A DNA stretch of 64,000 nt from Phycisphaerae bacterium (GTDB lineage: Bacteria > Planctomycetota > Phycisphaerae > FEN-1346 > JAACEH01): assembly GCA_012729015.1 (NCBI GenBank), contig JAAYDY010000056.1:18485-82484 (forward strand), written 5' to 3'. The notes beneath the pieces are model-generated. The model made no database searches. It had not been told where the DNA came from and worked only from the letters and a program-made list of their open reading frames with translations. Positions 51,846 to 60,520 of this stretch are shown here, one piece after another (position 1 is the first letter of the stretch; every line of letters begins with the position of its first letter). Made by a program: the position numbers and the translations under genes.

Positions 51846-53303
51846 ATGGACCGACGTTTCGCCTGCCTGATTGCTTTGGCCCTGCTCGGCGCCCTGACGC
51901 ACGCGGCCTGTGCCCGGACGCCGATCGTCGCGCCGCGCATCGAGCCCGCTGCCGCGCCGAACCTGACCGTGACGGTCACGGCCGGTGAACTGGCCGGCCC
52001 CGACGGCAACATGATTCGCGTCGCCGGGGCGACCCTGACTTTCGATCCGCCCGAGACGCGCGACATGGCCGTCACCGTCAAGGCTCCGCAGGACAAGGCC
52101 GCCCACTGGGACAGCTGGCAGCCCTGGCCGGGCAAGTACAAGGGCCAGGTCGTTGCCCAGAGCCTGAAGCCCGCCGTGGACGAGGAGCGCACCCAGATTC
52201 TCGGCGGCCTGTTCCGGCAGATTCCGCCCGAGTCCATCCGCATTGCGTCGGCCGACGGCAGCAAGACGTTCCGGGCGAACGAGGACTACGTCGTCAACGC
52301 CGACTGGGCCCAGATCGGCGGCCTCGGCGGACGCCTGGGCACGCCGGGCGAGGCCGACCTGAAGGCGAGCTACACGCTGACGCTCCAGCGGCTGGACCTG
52401 GTGCAGGCGGCGGCCGACGGCACGCTCCGCGTGAAGAAGGGCACGAGCCGCATCGTCTGCCCGCAACTGCCCGAGCCCGACGCCGGCTGCGCCGCCGTGG
52501 CGGGCGTGTACATCGCCCCGTGGCCGGCGGCACGCAACCCGTGGTACGACGCCGGGGCCCCGAAGGCCGCCACGGAGTACGCCGTCACCGAACACGAGAT
52601 CTTCCCGGTCCGCCCGGCGGCGCCCGTGGCGCCGGTGAACCCGGCCGCCGTGGCCCGCACGCTCGGCAAGCTGCGCGGCGGCAAGCCCGTCACGATCGCC
52701 GTCACCGGCGCGAGCATCGAGCTGGGCGCCGAGGCCCCCGCCTGGTGGGCCGACCTCTGGACCGAGAAGAACCTGGGCTACGCGAGCCGCGTGATCGTCG
52801 AGCTGCGGCGGCGGTTCCCGAAGTCGGCCATCACGGGCGTGGACGCCTTCCAGGGCGGCACCACCACCGAGTACGGCCTGAAGGTCATCGAGGAGAAGGT
52901 GCTGCCGAGCAAGGCCGACCTGCTGCTGGTCGGTTTCGGCGGCAACGACTGCGCCGGCCCCGAGGGCGGCAAACCCAACAACCCGCCCGAGAAGTACAAG
53001 GAAGACATGCGCGCCATCATCGGCAAGGCCAAGGGCGCCGGCATGGACGTCATCATCGTCGTGACGATGCAGCAGAATCCGTGGCTCGCCCCGGGCAAGC
53101 GGTGGCCGGCCTACCGCGAGAAACTGCTGGAACTGTCGAAGGAAGAGAACGTCGCCCTGGCCGACGTCTACACCGAATGGCTCAACCAGGCCACGCGCGG
53201 CGTGCCGCCGTTCTCGCAGTTGCACAACTGGCTGAACCATCCCGGCAAGGACGGGCACAAGGTCTACGCCGACACCGTCCTGCGGTTCTTCGAGGCCAGG
53301 TGA
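51846..53303 (+). CDS. Exported SGNH/GDSL-family hydrolase
   Basis: The 485-residue protein has a signal peptide (about 1-23). A beta-rich N-terminal half of about 270 residues follows, then an SGNH hydrolase domain (about 275-485). Catalytic Ser is in TGASIELG (block I reads GAS rather than GDS), block III is GFGGND, and block V His is in NHPGKDGH. Such enzymes remove acyl groups from sugars or lipids, so a carbohydrate esterase role fits beside DUF4838 and GH4. AAGGAG precedes the ATG. Confidence 0.85.
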   Translation: MDRRFACLIALALLGALTHAACARTPIVAPRIEPAAAPNLTVTVTAGELAGPDGNMIRVAGATLTFDPPETRDMAVTVKAPQDKAAHWDSWQPWPGKYKGQVVAQSLKPAVDEERTQILGGLFRQIPPESIRIASADGSKTFRANEDYVVNADWAQIGGLGGRLGTPGEADLKASYTLTLQRLDLVQAAADGTLRVKKGTSRIVCPQLPEPDAGCAAVAGVYIAPWPAARNPWYDAGAPKAATEYAVTEHEIFPVRPAAPVAPVNPAAVARTLGKLRGGKPVTIAVTGASIELGAEAPAWWADLWTEKNLGYASRVIVELRRRFPKSAITGVDAFQGGTTTEYGLKVIEEKVLPSKADLLLVGFGGNDCAGPEGGKPNNPPEKYKEDMRAIIGKAKGAGMDVIIVVTMQQNPWLAPGKRWPAYREKLLELSKEENVALADVYTEWLNQATRGVPPFSQLHNWLNHPGKDGHKVYADTVLRFFEAR

Positions 53304-53392
53304 CGCTACCCTCGCAGGAGCGCCTTCGTACTACAACGCTACGAGGCCTTTTCACCGTGGCACACGCATCCTGCCCCTGCCCGCCGTCCAAC

Positions 53393-53452
53393 CCCTCTCC
53401 CTGCGTGCAGGGAGAGGTGCCCCGAGCGCTCAGCGAGGGGCGGTGAGGGTCG
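53393..53452 (+). repeat. Family H element, copy 3
   Basis: Hairpin CTCTCCCTG/CAGGGAGAG then GCGAGGGGCGGTGAGGGTCGA; just beyond the stop of the CreD-like gene. Confidence 0.85.
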
Positions 53453-53468
53453 AACGAGGTAACCCGTC

Positions 53469-54761
53469 TCAGCTTTCGCCCACGAACCCCGGCGGCTCGT
53501 CCTGCGGCGACGGCTGTTGCGCCGATGCCGAGTCCGCCACGCGGATCGGGACCCACGGCGGCTCCGGCGGCTGCTTCGGCCCGCGCGGTTCCAGTTCCGG
53601 CAGCGTCCGGCCCCACTGCACCTTCGCCGTCAGCACCATCAGCACCGCCAGCGTCACGACCGACGCCACCGTGATCGTCAGACCCGTGAACCCCTTCAGG
53701 AAGAACGCGTAGCTGAACAGCACCAGGTACACCAGTTGCGACAGCCCCGCGTACACGATGCCCGCCTTCGCTCCCGCCGCCATCCACAGGTACATCACCG
53801 ACAGGGCCACGCTCACCGCCGCCGAAATCCAGAACGAACGGTGCAGTTCCACGTGGTCCACCATGTATGCCAGCAACAGGTGAAACGCGAAGAACGCCGC
53901 CGACAGAAACAGGTAGTGCATCGGGTGCAGCCGCAGACCCTTGATGATCTGGATCGTCACCATGATGACGAAGAAGAAGAACAGGCACACCGGCGCGAAG
54001 CGGCAGATCGCCCGGACCAGTTCGCCGGGTTGCTCGCGCTCGGGCATCAGGATCAGGATGTCGCGCGCGTTGGACACCAGCTTCTTGTTCCACACCAGTT
54101 CGTACATGCCGTCGGCGTCGGGCGTCATGCTCCGCTCGTCGGGCGGCCCGGCCGTCGGGTCGTCCGGATCGAAATCGTATCCCGGACTGTTGATGCGCAG
54201 CTTCAGCGCCAGATCGCGCACCATCGTGCCCGCCGGCAGGTCGTACCGCCACCGTTCCGTGCCTGCCGAGGCATACGAGAAGCCGACCACCGCCGATTCT
54301 CCCGCCGGCACCGTCGTCTCCACGCGCGTCGTCCATTCCGCCAGGGGCTCGCCGTTGACCGTCACGCGCTGGTCGGAAAACTCGGCCGTGCTCGCCGGCG
54401 GCTCGAACTCCACCACGTACCGCTGCGGCACGGGACCGTCGTTGACCATCGTGTAGCTGCCGCGGAAGGCCACCTTGTACGCCGAGAACCACTGGAGCCC
54501 GCGCTTGCGATGCTCGGCCCGCAGGTCCACGGCCACCTCGCTCCGCGCAATCGGCACGGTCGCGGCCGACTTCCCGGCGCCGGCCACGTACGCCACCGGC
54601 TCCCGCTGCGTCTGCGGGCTCCCCGACGACTTCGCCACGTCCTCGCCGAGCCGGGTCCGCGTGTCGCTCGTCCGCCGCGCCACCGTGTACCCCAGGAACA
54701 GCCACGCCATCGTCGCCAACGCCCAGATCATCGTCACAGCGACCAGCTTCTTGAAGTTCAT
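53469..54761 (-). CDS. CreD-like inner membrane protein
   Basis: The 430-residue protein has an N-terminal helix (about 5-25), a periplasmic beta-rich domain (about 30-250), then six closely spaced helices. The LHPMHYLFLSAAFFAFHLLL segment is the CreD hallmark. A Pro-rich cytoplasmic tail follows. E. coli CreD is a stress-induced envelope protein of the CreBC regulon; its molecular role is unclear. GGGAGA precedes the ATG. It is co-transcribed with the winged-helix and membrane genes upstream. Confidence 0.83.
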   Translation of the reverse strand: MNFKKLVAVTMIWALATMAWLFLGYTVARRTSDTRTRLGEDVAKSSGSPQTQREPVAYVAGAGKSAATVPIARSEVAVDLRAEHRKRGLQWFSAYKVAFRGSYTMVNDGPVPQRYVVEFEPPASTAEFSDQRVTVNGEPLAEWTTRVETTVPAGESAVVGFSYASAGTERWRYDLPAGTMVRDLALKLRINSPGYDFDPDDPTAGPPDERSMTPDADGMYELVWNKKLVSNARDILILMPEREQPGELVRAICRFAPVCLFFFFVIMVTIQIIKGLRLHPMHYLFLSAAFFAFHLLLAYMVDHVELHRSFWISAAVSVALSVMYLWMAAGAKAGIVYAGLSQLVYLVLFSYAFFLKGFTGLTITVASVVTLAVLMVLTAKVQWGRTLPELEPRGPKQPPEPPWVPIRVADSASAQQPSPQDEPPGFVGES

Positions 54762-54783
54762 GATTCGTCTCCCGCCTTGTTTT

Positions 54784-55092
54784 TCACCGCACCCCGCCCC
54801 GGAGCATCCGCTCCAGCGTATCCACGTACCGCGTGAACGCCTCGCGCCCCGCCGCCGTCAGGCGCAGCACGGTCTGCGGCTTGCGACCCTTGAAACTCTT
54901 CTCAATCTCGACGTACCCCGCCTCCTCCAGCACCCGCGCGTGCGTCGAAAGGTTCCCATCGGTCAGCCCCAGCAGCGCGCGCAGCTCCGTGAACTCCAGC
55001 CCCTCGACGGCGGCCAGGCTGCTGACGATCCCCAGCCGCACTCGCTGGTGGATCACCTCGTCGATCTTTTCGTGCGGCGCCTCGTGCGACAC
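54784..55092 (-). CDS. Winged-helix transcriptional regulator (MarR/ArsR-like fold)
   Basis: The 102-residue protein has the helix-turn-helix LRALLGLTDGNLSTHARVLE and wing VEIEKSFKGRKPQTVLRLT. This is the form of short winged-helix regulators that are usually encoded next to a membrane protein they control. The GTG start at 55090-55092 is preceded by GGGGGTG. It sits 4 nt after the upstream membrane gene and 22 nt before the CreD-like gene, so it probably regulates its own operon. Confidence 0.85.
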   Translation of the reverse strand: MSHEAPHEKIDEVIHQRVRLGIVSSLAAVEGLEFTELRALLGLTDGNLSTHARVLEEAGYVEIEKSFKGRKPQTVLRLTAAGREAFTRYVDTLERMLRGGVR

Positions 55093-55096
55093 TTCG

Positions 55097-55747
55097 TCAC
55101 CCCCCGTGCCGCACCCAGACCACGGCGCCGTAGACCAAGTGGAATCCGCCGAACGTCGCGGCCAGGGCCGCAATCGGATGCACGTCGATCCAGCCCCAGC
55201 CCAGGACCGCCGCCAGGAAGAACGCCGCCCCGAGCACCTTCACCTCGATCGGGCTCGACAGGCCCACCGACCAGACCGCCATGCCGTAGAAGATCATCCA
55301 GCACGCGACGATGGTGGAGTAGTACCCGCATTTGCCCAGCGACCACGTCAGCGCCGCGCCGAGCACGAACCCCGGCGCAATAGCCAGCGCCGTGTGCCAC
55401 TGCTCGCGGCCCCAGTACCGCCGCTCCAGTTGCCGCGAGCGCCGCCACGTCAACAGCAGGTTCGCCCCGGTCGCCAGAAACAGCACGCCCAGCCACACCG
55501 CGCCCACCTGTGCCATCTGCGGCGTCGAGGCGACGATCTGGCCGCCCGTCAGGCGCCACGTCAGCCCCGCCCCCGCCAACGCCAGCAGCCCCGCGATGAT
55601 CCCCGCCGCGCCGCTGCGGGTCGTCTGACGCAGCGGCCGCTCCATCAGTTCGCGGATCACCCGCAGGTGCCGCGCCGCCTGTTCCGGTGTCATGTCGGCC
55701 ACCTCATCCCCTTCGCGGCGGCCCTCGCCGCCCTCGGTCTCGCTCAT
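55097..55747 (-). CDS. Integral membrane protein of unknown function
   Basis: The 216-residue protein has a charged N-terminal 45 residues and about five helices (from 48 onward, for example IIAGLLALAGAGL and WLGVLFLATGANLLL). No catalytic motif is recognised. The ATG at 55747 is preceded by GGAGAACGGG. It is first of the membrane protein, regulator, CreD-like trio. Confidence 0.75.
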   Translation of the reverse strand: MSETEGGEGRREGDEVADMTPEQAARHLRVIRELMERPLRQTTRSGAAGIIAGLLALAGAGLTWRLTGGQIVASTPQMAQVGAVWLGVLFLATGANLLLTWRRSRQLERRYWGREQWHTALAIAPGFVLGAALTWSLGKCGYYSTIVACWMIFYGMAVWSVGLSSPIEVKVLGAAFFLAAVLGWGWIDVHPIAALAATFGGFHLVYGAVVWVRHGG

Positions 55748-55832
55748 CGCCCGTTCTCCATCGCCACCGTCTGTGCTGTAGGGTTCACCAAACCTGGACT
55801 CCACACCCACGCAGATTCAGCGCCAGCCGGCA

Positions 55833-56381
55833 TCAGGTGTCAAACTGCATGAGAAACGCCACGCGCCGCGTCGTGTCCACCCACAGGTAGGTGTACACGT
55901 AGCAAGGCTCCTCCTGCTCGTACAAGACGTAAGTCGCGCCAGGGTCCGGCCGCCACCAGGATGGATAGTCCGGACTCGGCCAGATCTTTCTGCTGGGAGA
56001 GTCCAACTCAACAAGCCTGAATCTTTCCCTGATTGCGTCGATGTCTCCTTGAGCGGAGAACTGGAACCGCATCAGAATCGTGAAGTCCGTGAACGCCTCG
56101 CTCCAATAACGAAGGTCATGTATCCCGGTGGGCGGCTCGAAGCCCATCACGCGTACGAACGCTTCCCTGGATGTCTGCGAGTCGGAGCCGCCCTGCACGG
56201 GACCGAACATCCGACACGCGGACAAATAGATGACTCCGCAGCCCCCGGCCACCAACAGTCCGGCCCCCAGCAGGACCGCACCGACAAGCCACCGCCGCCG
56301 ACACAGTCGCCATACGGCCGCGACGATCAGAACAAGGCCCGTGGCGGGTAGTCCCCAGAAGATGATCTCATGCACGCCCAT
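55833..56381 (-). CDS. Membrane-anchored hypothetical protein
   Basis: The 182-residue protein has two N-terminal helices (about 5-22 and 30-54, the second ending ACRM). A soluble domain of about 125 residues follows, rich in aromatic residues (WPSPDYPSWWRPDP, PCYVYTYLWVD). I do not recognise the family. Codon use is somewhat less GC-rich than neighbours. The ATG at 56381 overlaps a weak upstream ORF by 14 nt. Confidence 0.65.
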   Translation of the reverse strand: MGVHEIIFWGLPATGLVLIVAAVWRLCRRRWLVGAVLLGAGLLVAGGCGVIYLSACRMFGPVQGGSDSQTSREAFVRVMGFEPPTGIHDLRYWSEAFTDFTILMRFQFSAQGDIDAIRERFRLVELDSPSRKIWPSPDYPSWWRPDPGATYVLYEQEEPCYVYTYLWVDTTRRVAFLMQFDT

Positions 56382-56773
56382 CGCGTCCGCCTGTCGTCGA
56401 TCCGGAGCTTGCCGAGGTGCGAACACATGCCGAGTGTTCCCGCCGCAGGTGGGCCGCGCGGCGGAGCAGGGCGCACGCGATGCCGCACCGATGGTACACT
56501 CGCCATCGCGTGCCCGGCCGCGACTCGTCGACCCCCGTCGCCGCGTCGCCCGTCCGGTTGCCCTGTCTGCCGCTTACGCCAAACGCCCCTTCGTCCCATT
56601 CGCCGACTCGTGCGGCCGCGTCGTCCGGCCCGGAAGACCACCGCACGCGAATGACCCGCCCGGACCGCCCGAGCGCCGAAAGGGCCGCCGACATTCCAGG
56701 CCCCAGCTCGCCCCGCGCCGCCACGGCGACCGCGAGGCCGTCCCCGTCCTGCCGTATCCTTTGTGATTCAGAC
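56368..56773 (-). CDS. Weakly supported ORF upstream of the membrane-anchored gene
   Basis: A 134-codon frame that ends 14 nt inside the next gene, a layout typical of coupled genes. The product (MSESQRIRQDGDG at the start, Arg/Gly-rich throughout) matches nothing I know, and the ribosome site is weak. It may be chance. Confidence 0.2.
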
Positions 56774-57030
56774 ATGTTCCATGCCCCTGCGACAGCCGCC
56801 GACCCCGTCACCGGACCGCCAACACCGCGACTCCACCCAATCGCCCCGACAATGTCTCACCCAACCGCATCCCACGCCTGACACCGGCCTCCCGGCCTCC
56901 CGGCCTCCTGGTCCCCTGCCCATGTCGGCTCGCCGACCAGCCCCGAGCCTCAAACCGCTCCCTGCCGTGAAGACCGGTCACACACACCCGGCCCCGACAC
57001 CCCCACGAACACGGGGCCATCGAATCACGC

Positions 57031-57052
57031 ACTTTGTCCGACAAAGTACTTT
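57031..57052. promoter_or_regulatory. AT-rich compound palindrome
   Basis: 8-bp arms ACTTTGTC/GACAAAGT around one base, overlapping a second palindrome AAAGTACTTT. It is unlike the GC-rich repeats around it. Possible protein-binding site; no gene start is close. Confidence 0.4.
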
Positions 57053-57320
57053 ATCGCACGATTCCGGCTGTGAGTCAAACAAAAATCGGACGAATCTTCT
57101 CAATTCTCGTTGGGCGTGCCCGAGGAGTCTGGCGCCTGTGGCGGTTCTTGGCTGGCCTTGATTCCAACGCATGGCCCCAGGCGTCCTGTTGTGGAGGTCA
57201 GTCCCTGGGGCGCCCGCCTCCGGGATCCCACCAGTGCGTCTGCCTCTGAGGCCCGACCAGTGCGCCTGCCTCCGGGCCCGACCGATGCACCCGCCTCCGG
57301 GACCCGACCGGTGCGTCTGC

Positions 57321-57531
57321 CTCTGAGGCCCGAAAAGGCCGATAGTCAATAGCCGGCGGCGTAAGCCGCCGGAACCTCGCCCGGCAACGCCAGGCGAGCC
57401 CCCAACGGGGGCGACAGTACGCGGCCCGTGCCGGCCACTACCGCCCCTGCCGGGGCTCATGACGATGAAGGAGCCGATTTCCGGCGGCTTACGCCGCCGG
57501 CTACTGACTACCGCCCTTTCAGGGCTTGGAA
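57321..57531 (+). repeat. Family E long nested palindrome, copy 3
   Basis: Outer arms 57345-57374 and 57479-57508. The left hairpin loop reads GGCGTAAGCC and the right GGCTTACGCC, where the other copies have GGCGTGAGCC and GGCTCACGCC, so both sides changed together. Confidence 0.92.
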
Positions 57532-57550
57532 TGGCCTAAGAAGTCCGGTG

Positions 57551-57627
57551 CCATGGCCGCTTGACGTAGTTCCCGAGCACCGTCGAGGGGCCGTCAGGTT
57601 CCGAGCCTGTCGAGGGCAGCCACGCGG
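57551..57627 (+). repeat. Family C element, copy 3
   Basis: GCTTGACGTAGTTCCCGAGC through CAGCCACGCGG; only the left end differs from copy 1. Confidence 0.85.
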
Positions 57628-57770
57628 AGACACAGGGACAGAGGCATGGCCGCAAGCGGCCATGCCATCGACGAGGAAGAAGGATGCCGGGTGGTTCCGG
57701 GAGTGCCGGGAGGGTGGGGGAGTCGGGATCAGACCATGCGTCTGATGGCGGCGTGGCGGTGGGTCGGGGG

Positions 57771-59729
57771 TCAGGCGATGATGCCCGCGGAGTTGCCGGC
57801 CAGGGCTTCCTCGGAGCCGGTGAAGACGCTCAGGCCGCTGCGGCGGACGAGCGATTCCAGGGCCTCGACGACGCGCGGGTCGTAGAGCGTGCCCTTGCCC
57901 TTGACGACTTCGGTGATGGCGGCGGCGACGTTGAAGGGTTTCTTGTAGCTCCGGGCCGAGAGCATCGTGTCGAACGAGTCGGCCACGCGCAGGACGCGAG
58001 CCCCCAGGGGAATCGTCTGGCCGGCCAGGCCCGCGGGGTACCCCGAGCCGTCCCAGTTCTCGTGGTGGTGCTGAATGACGGGCACCTCGCGTCGCATGAA
58101 GGAAATCTGGCTGACGATGTTGGCGCCGATGATGGGATGCTGCTTGACGAGCTCGAATTCCTCGGGCGTGAGGCTGCCGGGCTTGGTCAGCACCTGGTCG
58201 GGGATGCCGATCTTGCCGACATCGTGCAGCAGGCCGGCGTAGCGCATCGACCGCTGCATGGGCTCGGGCAGGTTCATTTCGCAGGCCAGTTGCTCGGCGT
58301 AGGCGGCCGTGGCGTCGCCGTGGCGGCGCGTGTAGGGGTCCTTGGCCTCGACGGCGGCCACCAGGGCCTGGGCGCTTTCGATGTAGGCGTCGCGCAAGGA
58401 CTCGTTGACTTCGGCGAATTCGTGGGTCAGTCGTTCGATCTCTTCCTGGTCCATCATGAGGCGACGGTTGTCGCTGTGCATGCGTTCGTTGTAGCGGACG
58501 ACGGGGCCTCCGCCGTGGCGTCGCCCCCAGAGCACGGCGGCACGGGCCTGTTCGGCCAGCTCGCGGTTCGAGGCGGTGTAGCCGGCCGGACACTCCGTCA
58601 CGCCCACGGTCACCGTGAGCGGCAGCGACATTCCGTGCTGGTCATACGACCGGTTGGCCAGGGCGGAACAGAGGCGCTGGCCCACGGCTTCGGCGTCGGC
58701 GGCCGCGGCCTCGCGCAGGGCGACGATGAACTGGCCGCCGCTGTAGCGGCCGACGAGGTCCTCGTCGCGGACCACGCCGTGGATTTCCTGGGCGAGGTTC
58801 TCCAGGGCCAGGTCGGCGACCTCGTAGCCCTGGGTCTGGTTGATGGCTCGCAGGTCGTTGACGTCGATCAGCAGGAGGCCGACGTGCAGGCTTCGCCGCA
58901 GGGCCTCCTGCCGCATGTCGTCCAGGGCCCGGAAGAACGCGCTGTGCGTCAGACACCCGGTCAGGCTGTCGGTGTCGCGCGACACGGTGAGGGCCGCGAC
59001 GTGCCCGCCGTCGCCGGCCAGTTGCGGCGTGAGGGCCACGATGTAGCCGCCCGGCTGGTCGCGGCGTTCGCGCATCTGAAGGACAGTGGCCTCGGTGGTC
59101 AGGGGCTCGCCGGCGGCGACCAGGAGCACCTGGGCCACGGTCCGGTCGGCGCCTTCGGTGGCCGTCAGCAGGTCGCCGAGGGTCACCGGCGACTCGGCCG
59201 CAATGACCGAGTCGATGCTGATGCGTTCCTCGATCGGCCCGAAGAGCGCTTCCCAGTGGCAGTTGGCCGTGAGCAGGCGACGCCCGCGGTCGGCAAAGGC
59301 CGCCGGCTGCGTCATCATCGAGAGCGTGTCGCGGACGTTGGCGATCTGTCGTCGGCGGCAGGCTGCCGCTTCGGCCAGCACCTGGACAAGCGTCGTGACG
59401 TCGAAGGGTTTCTCCAGGAGGTCGAAGGCCCCCAGACGCAGTGCGTCGCCGGCCAGGTCGGCCGACGGGTAGCCCGTGATGACGATGACGGGAATGCTGG
59501 GGTGCGTGCAGCGGATGCTCTTCAGCAGGTCCAGGCCGCTGCCGTCGCCCAGGGCGACATCCACGACCACCATGTCGATCTCGTCCTGCTGCGCAGCCAT
59601 GCGGGCTTCCTGCAACGTGGTTGCGGAAGTGCATGCAAATCGGTGATCCCTGACGGCGCGGCTCAGGAGGTCCAGAACCTGAGGGTCGTCGTCAACGATC
59701 AGGACGCGTGGGTCGGAAGCACGAGTCAT
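57771..59729 (-). CDS. REC - degenerate GGDEF - HD-GYP response regulator
   Basis: The 652-residue protein has a receiver domain (about 8-125; phosphoacceptor D57 in MVVVDVALGDG, conserved K in LLEKPFD) and a PAS-like middle. A GGDEF-like domain lies at about 250-410, then an HD-GYP phosphodiesterase at about 440-640. HD-GYP residues are intact: YAGLLHDVGKIGIPD, KQHPIIGA, HHHENWDGSGYP. The GGDEF signature reads RYSGGQF, so cyclase activity is unlikely; the domain may bind GTP or regulate. The protein probably hydrolyses c-di-GMP when phosphorylated. No partner kinase is adjacent. Confidence 0.9.
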   Translation of the reverse strand: MTRASDPRVLIVDDDPQVLDLLSRAVRDHRFACTSATTLQEARMAAQQDEIDMVVVDVALGDGSGLDLLKSIRCTHPSIPVIVITGYPSADLAGDALRLGAFDLLEKPFDVTTLVQVLAEAAACRRRQIANVRDTLSMMTQPAAFADRGRRLLTANCHWEALFGPIEERISIDSVIAAESPVTLGDLLTATEGADRTVAQVLLVAAGEPLTTEATVLQMRERRDQPGGYIVALTPQLAGDGGHVAALTVSRDTDSLTGCLTHSAFFRALDDMRQEALRRSLHVGLLLIDVNDLRAINQTQGYEVADLALENLAQEIHGVVRDEDLVGRYSGGQFIVALREAAAADAEAVGQRLCSALANRSYDQHGMSLPLTVTVGVTECPAGYTASNRELAEQARAAVLWGRRHGGGPVVRYNERMHSDNRRLMMDQEEIERLTHEFAEVNESLRDAYIESAQALVAAVEAKDPYTRRHGDATAAYAEQLACEMNLPEPMQRSMRYAGLLHDVGKIGIPDQVLTKPGSLTPEEFELVKQHPIIGANIVSQISFMRREVPVIQHHHENWDGSGYPAGLAGQTIPLGARVLRVADSFDTMLSARSYKKPFNVAAAITEVVKGKGTLYDPRVVEALESLVRRSGLSVFTGSEEALAGNSAGIIA

Positions 59730-59805
59730 CGCGTACCCAAGCTGGGCCCGGGGAATCCCCCAGGCAAGGCCGCCCCCCTTACAGTGCGGACTTAACCAGA
59801 TTATC

Positions 59806-59834
59806 GCCATATTGTGGCCGCCCACTTCAGTCAA
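59806..59834 (-). promoter_or_regulatory. Possible promoter of the HD-GYP gene
   Basis: Minus strand TTGACT, 17 nt, TATGGC, about 75 nt before the ATG. Confidence 0.4.
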
Positions 59835-59954
59835 TGCGGTTCTCTATGTGGAAGTGCTTGCCCAGGCGGGAGATTGACCTGCGCAGTCTTTGCCGCGTGT
59901 TTTGCGAGCAACCGCCCCGCCGCTGGGTGTCACGGAGCGAAGGAGGAGCGTCCC

Positions 59955-60162
59955 TTCCAAGCCCTGAAAGGGCGGTAGTCAGTAGCCGGCGGCGTGAGCC
60001 GCCGGAAGTCGGCTTCTCCAAGGACACAAGCCCCGGTCAGGGGCGGCAGTGCGCGGCGCAGGCAGACGGACTGCCGCCCCCGTTGGGGGCTTGCGTCGCG
60101 TCGCGGCAAGTTCCGGCGGCTCACGCCGCCGGCTACTGACTGTCGGCCCTTCGGGCCTCAGA
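59955..60162 (-). repeat. Family E long nested palindrome, copy 4 (inverted)
   Basis: Outer arms 59978-60007 and 60111-60140 are perfectly complementary over 30 nt. The asymmetric ends show it is flipped relative to copies 1-3. No head block is attached. Confidence 0.92.
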
Positions 60163-60207
60163 GGTACGCTGGCTCTCGTACCGCAGCAACGGCGGGAAGC
60201 GACGTAG

Positions 60208-60227
60208 GGGTCGCTCGCGAGCGACCC
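60208..60227. repeat. Family G palindrome, copy 3
   Basis: GGGTCGCTCGCGAGCGACCC, same as copy 1, preceded by GTAG. Confidence 0.9.
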
Positions 60228-60520
60228 GCGGGGGACAGGCACCCTGGGAGGGCGGCTCCCGAGCCGCCCCTACGGTTGGCGCTATTCCCAGACCCGTGGC
60301 CCGCCACAAACGTGACGTGCATCCCCCCGCCGGCCCCCACACCCCGGTTTTCGCTTCTCGGCGCATCAGGGTGCAGCTATGATGTCCTCTCACACCGTTC
60401 ACGGCCCAGCACATCCCGGCGGGGCGCAGGGAGCCCCCCCTCGGGCGACATGAGCTGTCATGCGAGACACAGTCTGACGAGTTGGTCCGGCCCCTGCATT
60501 TCCGATGGAGGAGCGCAGCC

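Larger units (their letters stand above)
56382..57770. other. Long region with few or no genes, repeats and an AT-rich palindrome
   Basis: Apart from the weak ORF above, nothing coding is convincing. It holds the palindrome ACTTTGTCCGACAAAGT at 57031-57047 followed by AAAGTACTTT. It also holds a family E head and copy 3, a family C copy, and ATGGCCGC/GGCCAT at 57645-57664. Confidence 0.6.
59730..60520. other. Divergent intergenic region with family E copy 4 and family G
   Basis: No gene is seen. It has the HD-GYP gene leader on the left, the inverted E copy in the middle, two family G palindromes (60208-60227, 60251-60268), and about 200 repeat-free bases before the ankyrin gene. Confidence 0.7.

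Noticed and set aside
57646..57885. Small plus-strand frame at the end of the HD-GYP gene
   Set aside because: No ribosome site, overlaps the HD-GYP gene on the other strand, and includes repeat DNA.
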